From Ignavibacteria bacterium (GTDB lineage Bacteria; Bacteroidota; Ignavibacteria; Ignavibacteriales; Melioribacteraceae): a stretch of 6,325 nt of DNA. The stretch lies in NCBI GenBank assembly GCA_027347805.1, contig DAIEQP010000065.1, forward strand, positions 1 through 6,325, given 5' to 3'. Positions 5,464-6,325 of this stretch are shown here, piece by piece (position 1 is the stretch's first letter; every line of letters starts with the position of its first letter). The translations under genes were made by a program, and so were the position numbers. The notes below the pieces were generated by a model that was not told the origin of the DNA, did not search any database, and saw nothing but the letters and a program-made list of their open reading frames with translations.

Positions 5464-6325
5464 ATGAAAAAATTTCATTTACCTGTATTGTTTCTAATCA
5501 TTTTATCAACACCACTTATTGCACAAATTACTTCAGCAGCTACAGGAAACTGGAGTACAGCTGCAACATGGGTGGGCGGTGTATTGCCGGGACCAAACGA
5601 TGATGTAGTAATAGCCGATGGTCATACTGTTACACTTGATGGAAATTATACAATCAAGAATTTAACTGTTGGAGGGGGAACATCCGGTACATTTCAAACA
5701 GGAAGGACCGCTGCTTACACTCTAACTGTAACCGGAAATATTTTATGTAATGCCGGCTCTAGTTTTAAACCGCAGGGATCCCAAACCGGGACGGGTTCGC
5801 TCGTACATACAATAATTCTTTCTGGAAACTTTACTTTTAATGGATCAGCAACCGGATTTAATTTAAGAGCTGGAAGTGCGACAGCTGTACCTGCTACAGT
5901 TGGCGTATTAAATTTTGAATTTGTCGGATCCGGCAATTCAACAATAGCCGGTACTTATACTGTAAACGCAAATGCATTTAATGGTATAAAGATTAACAAG
6001 AGTGGAACTGGGAAAGTTATTTTGGCTAATACAGTTTATATTCTTTCTGGCAGTTCAAGCGATGTAAAATCTCAGAGTGTCTTGGACTTTACAAACGGAA
6101 TAATTGAAACAGGTTCTAACACTTTAATCCATTCAACAACTACAACAACTAACATTGCTAATTCATCCAGTAAAAGTTATGTGAATGGAAATTTTGCAAC
6201 AGGTGTAAACAACCAAACAAGACTCTTTCCTGTTGGAGATGCCGGCGGATATAGACCAATAACGATCAAGTCTACATCAGTTATAGGCCAGAGTACTGCA
6301 AATGGCTATCATCATGTAACTGTAA
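5464..6325 (+). CDS. Secreted G8-like surface/adhesin-type protein, 3'-truncated by the window edge
   Basis: The frame stays open from ATG 5464 to the last base (287 codons) and continues past the window. Residues 1-20 are a signal peptide (FHLPVLFLIILSTPLIA, then Gln21). Right after it, residues 27-57 read GNWSTAATWVGGVLPGPNDD, then VVIADGHTVTLD, which is the start typical of G8-like beta-rich domains in large secreted Bacteroidota proteins. The rest is Gly/Thr/Ser/Asn-rich and beta-strand-like: TLTVTGNILCNAGSSFKP, then LSGNFTFNG, then INKSGTGKVILANTVYIL. A Thr-rich stretch (HSTTTTTN) comes before NQTRLFPVGDAGGYRPITI, a block familiar from T9SS-exported surface proteins. A C-terminal T9SS tail is expected downstream but cannot be seen. 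It has no enzymatic motif that I recognise. It could bind glycan or be a cell-surface structural protein; whether it belongs to the degradation pathway is unknown. Confidence 0.8.
   Translation, partial: MKKFHLPVLFLIILSTPLIAQITSAATGNWSTAATWVGGVLPGPNDDVVIADGHTVTLDGNYTIKNLTVGGGTSGTFQTGRTAAYTLTVTGNILCNAGSSFKPQGSQTGTGSLVHTIILSGNFTFNGSATGFNLRAGSATAVPATVGVLNFEFVGSGNSTIAGTYTVNANAFNGIKINKSGTGKVILANTVYILSGSSSDVKSQSVLDFTNGIIETGSNTLIHSTTTTTNIANSSSKSYVNGNFATGVNNQTRLFPVGDAGGYRPITIKSTSVIGQSTANGYHHVTV

Noticed and set aside
5715..5936. Antisense open frame (73 codons) opposite the last gene
   Set aside because: The forward frame has a signal peptide, a ribosome site and G8-like sequence over the same bases, so the antisense frame is a by-product of its Thr/Gly-rich codons.
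6136..6156. ACA/ACT-rich stretch as a tandem repeat or phase-variation tract
   Set aside because: The triplets are irregular and short and encode a simple Thr-rich segment, common in surface proteins; length changes by one unit would not shift the frame.

Overview
The window reads as part of a carbohydrate-degradation operon from a low-GC member of the Bacteroidota/Ignavibacteriota (FCB) lineage. The evidence is in the sequence: two genes end in type IX secretion (T9SS) C-terminal domains with the phrase FILEQNYPNPFNPET, three proteins have signal peptides ending in Ala followed by Gln, and the last gene has a G8-like GNWSTAATWVGG surface-protein start. The wording of the T9SS tails is especially common in Ignavibacteria-type genomes, but that placement is an inference. 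I see no RNA genes, CRISPR arrays, insertion sequences or convincing terminators.

All genes are on the + strand and tightly packed. (1) Bases 1-723 are the C-terminal two thirds of an anaerobic sulfatase-maturating enzyme (radical SAM/SPASM); the gene begins before the window. (2) Bases 725-1768 are a GH88 unsaturated glucuronyl hydrolase. Its reading frame is cut by an in-frame TAG at 1766-1768. The missing C-terminal part continues in the same frame to TGA at 1937-1939, where it overlaps the next start codon in an ATGA junction. (3) Bases 1936-4341 are a secreted right-handed beta-helix protein, probably a polysaccharide lyase. An apparently permuted CBM96/DNRLRE-like module is inserted in it, and it ends in a T9SS tail. 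(4) Bases 4350-5438 are a secreted jelly-roll protein, probably a second polysaccharide lyase, also with a T9SS tail. (5) From base 5464 to the window end runs the start of a secreted G8-like/adhesin-type protein.

The genes suggest a pathway for a sulfated, uronic-acid-containing polysaccharide such as a glycosaminoglycan or an algal sulfated glycan. The maturase would activate sulfatases (none is visible here). The two T9SS-exported proteins would bind and cleave the polymer outside the cell. The GH88 enzyme has a signal peptide but no T9SS tail, so it would act in the periplasm and hydrolyse the unsaturated uronyl oligosaccharides that lyases release. No SusC/SusD pair is in the window.

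The points most worth checking are the in-frame amber codon in the GH88 gene, the permuted module inside the beta-helix protein, and the two lyase-like proteins that I cannot place in a named PL family with certainty.
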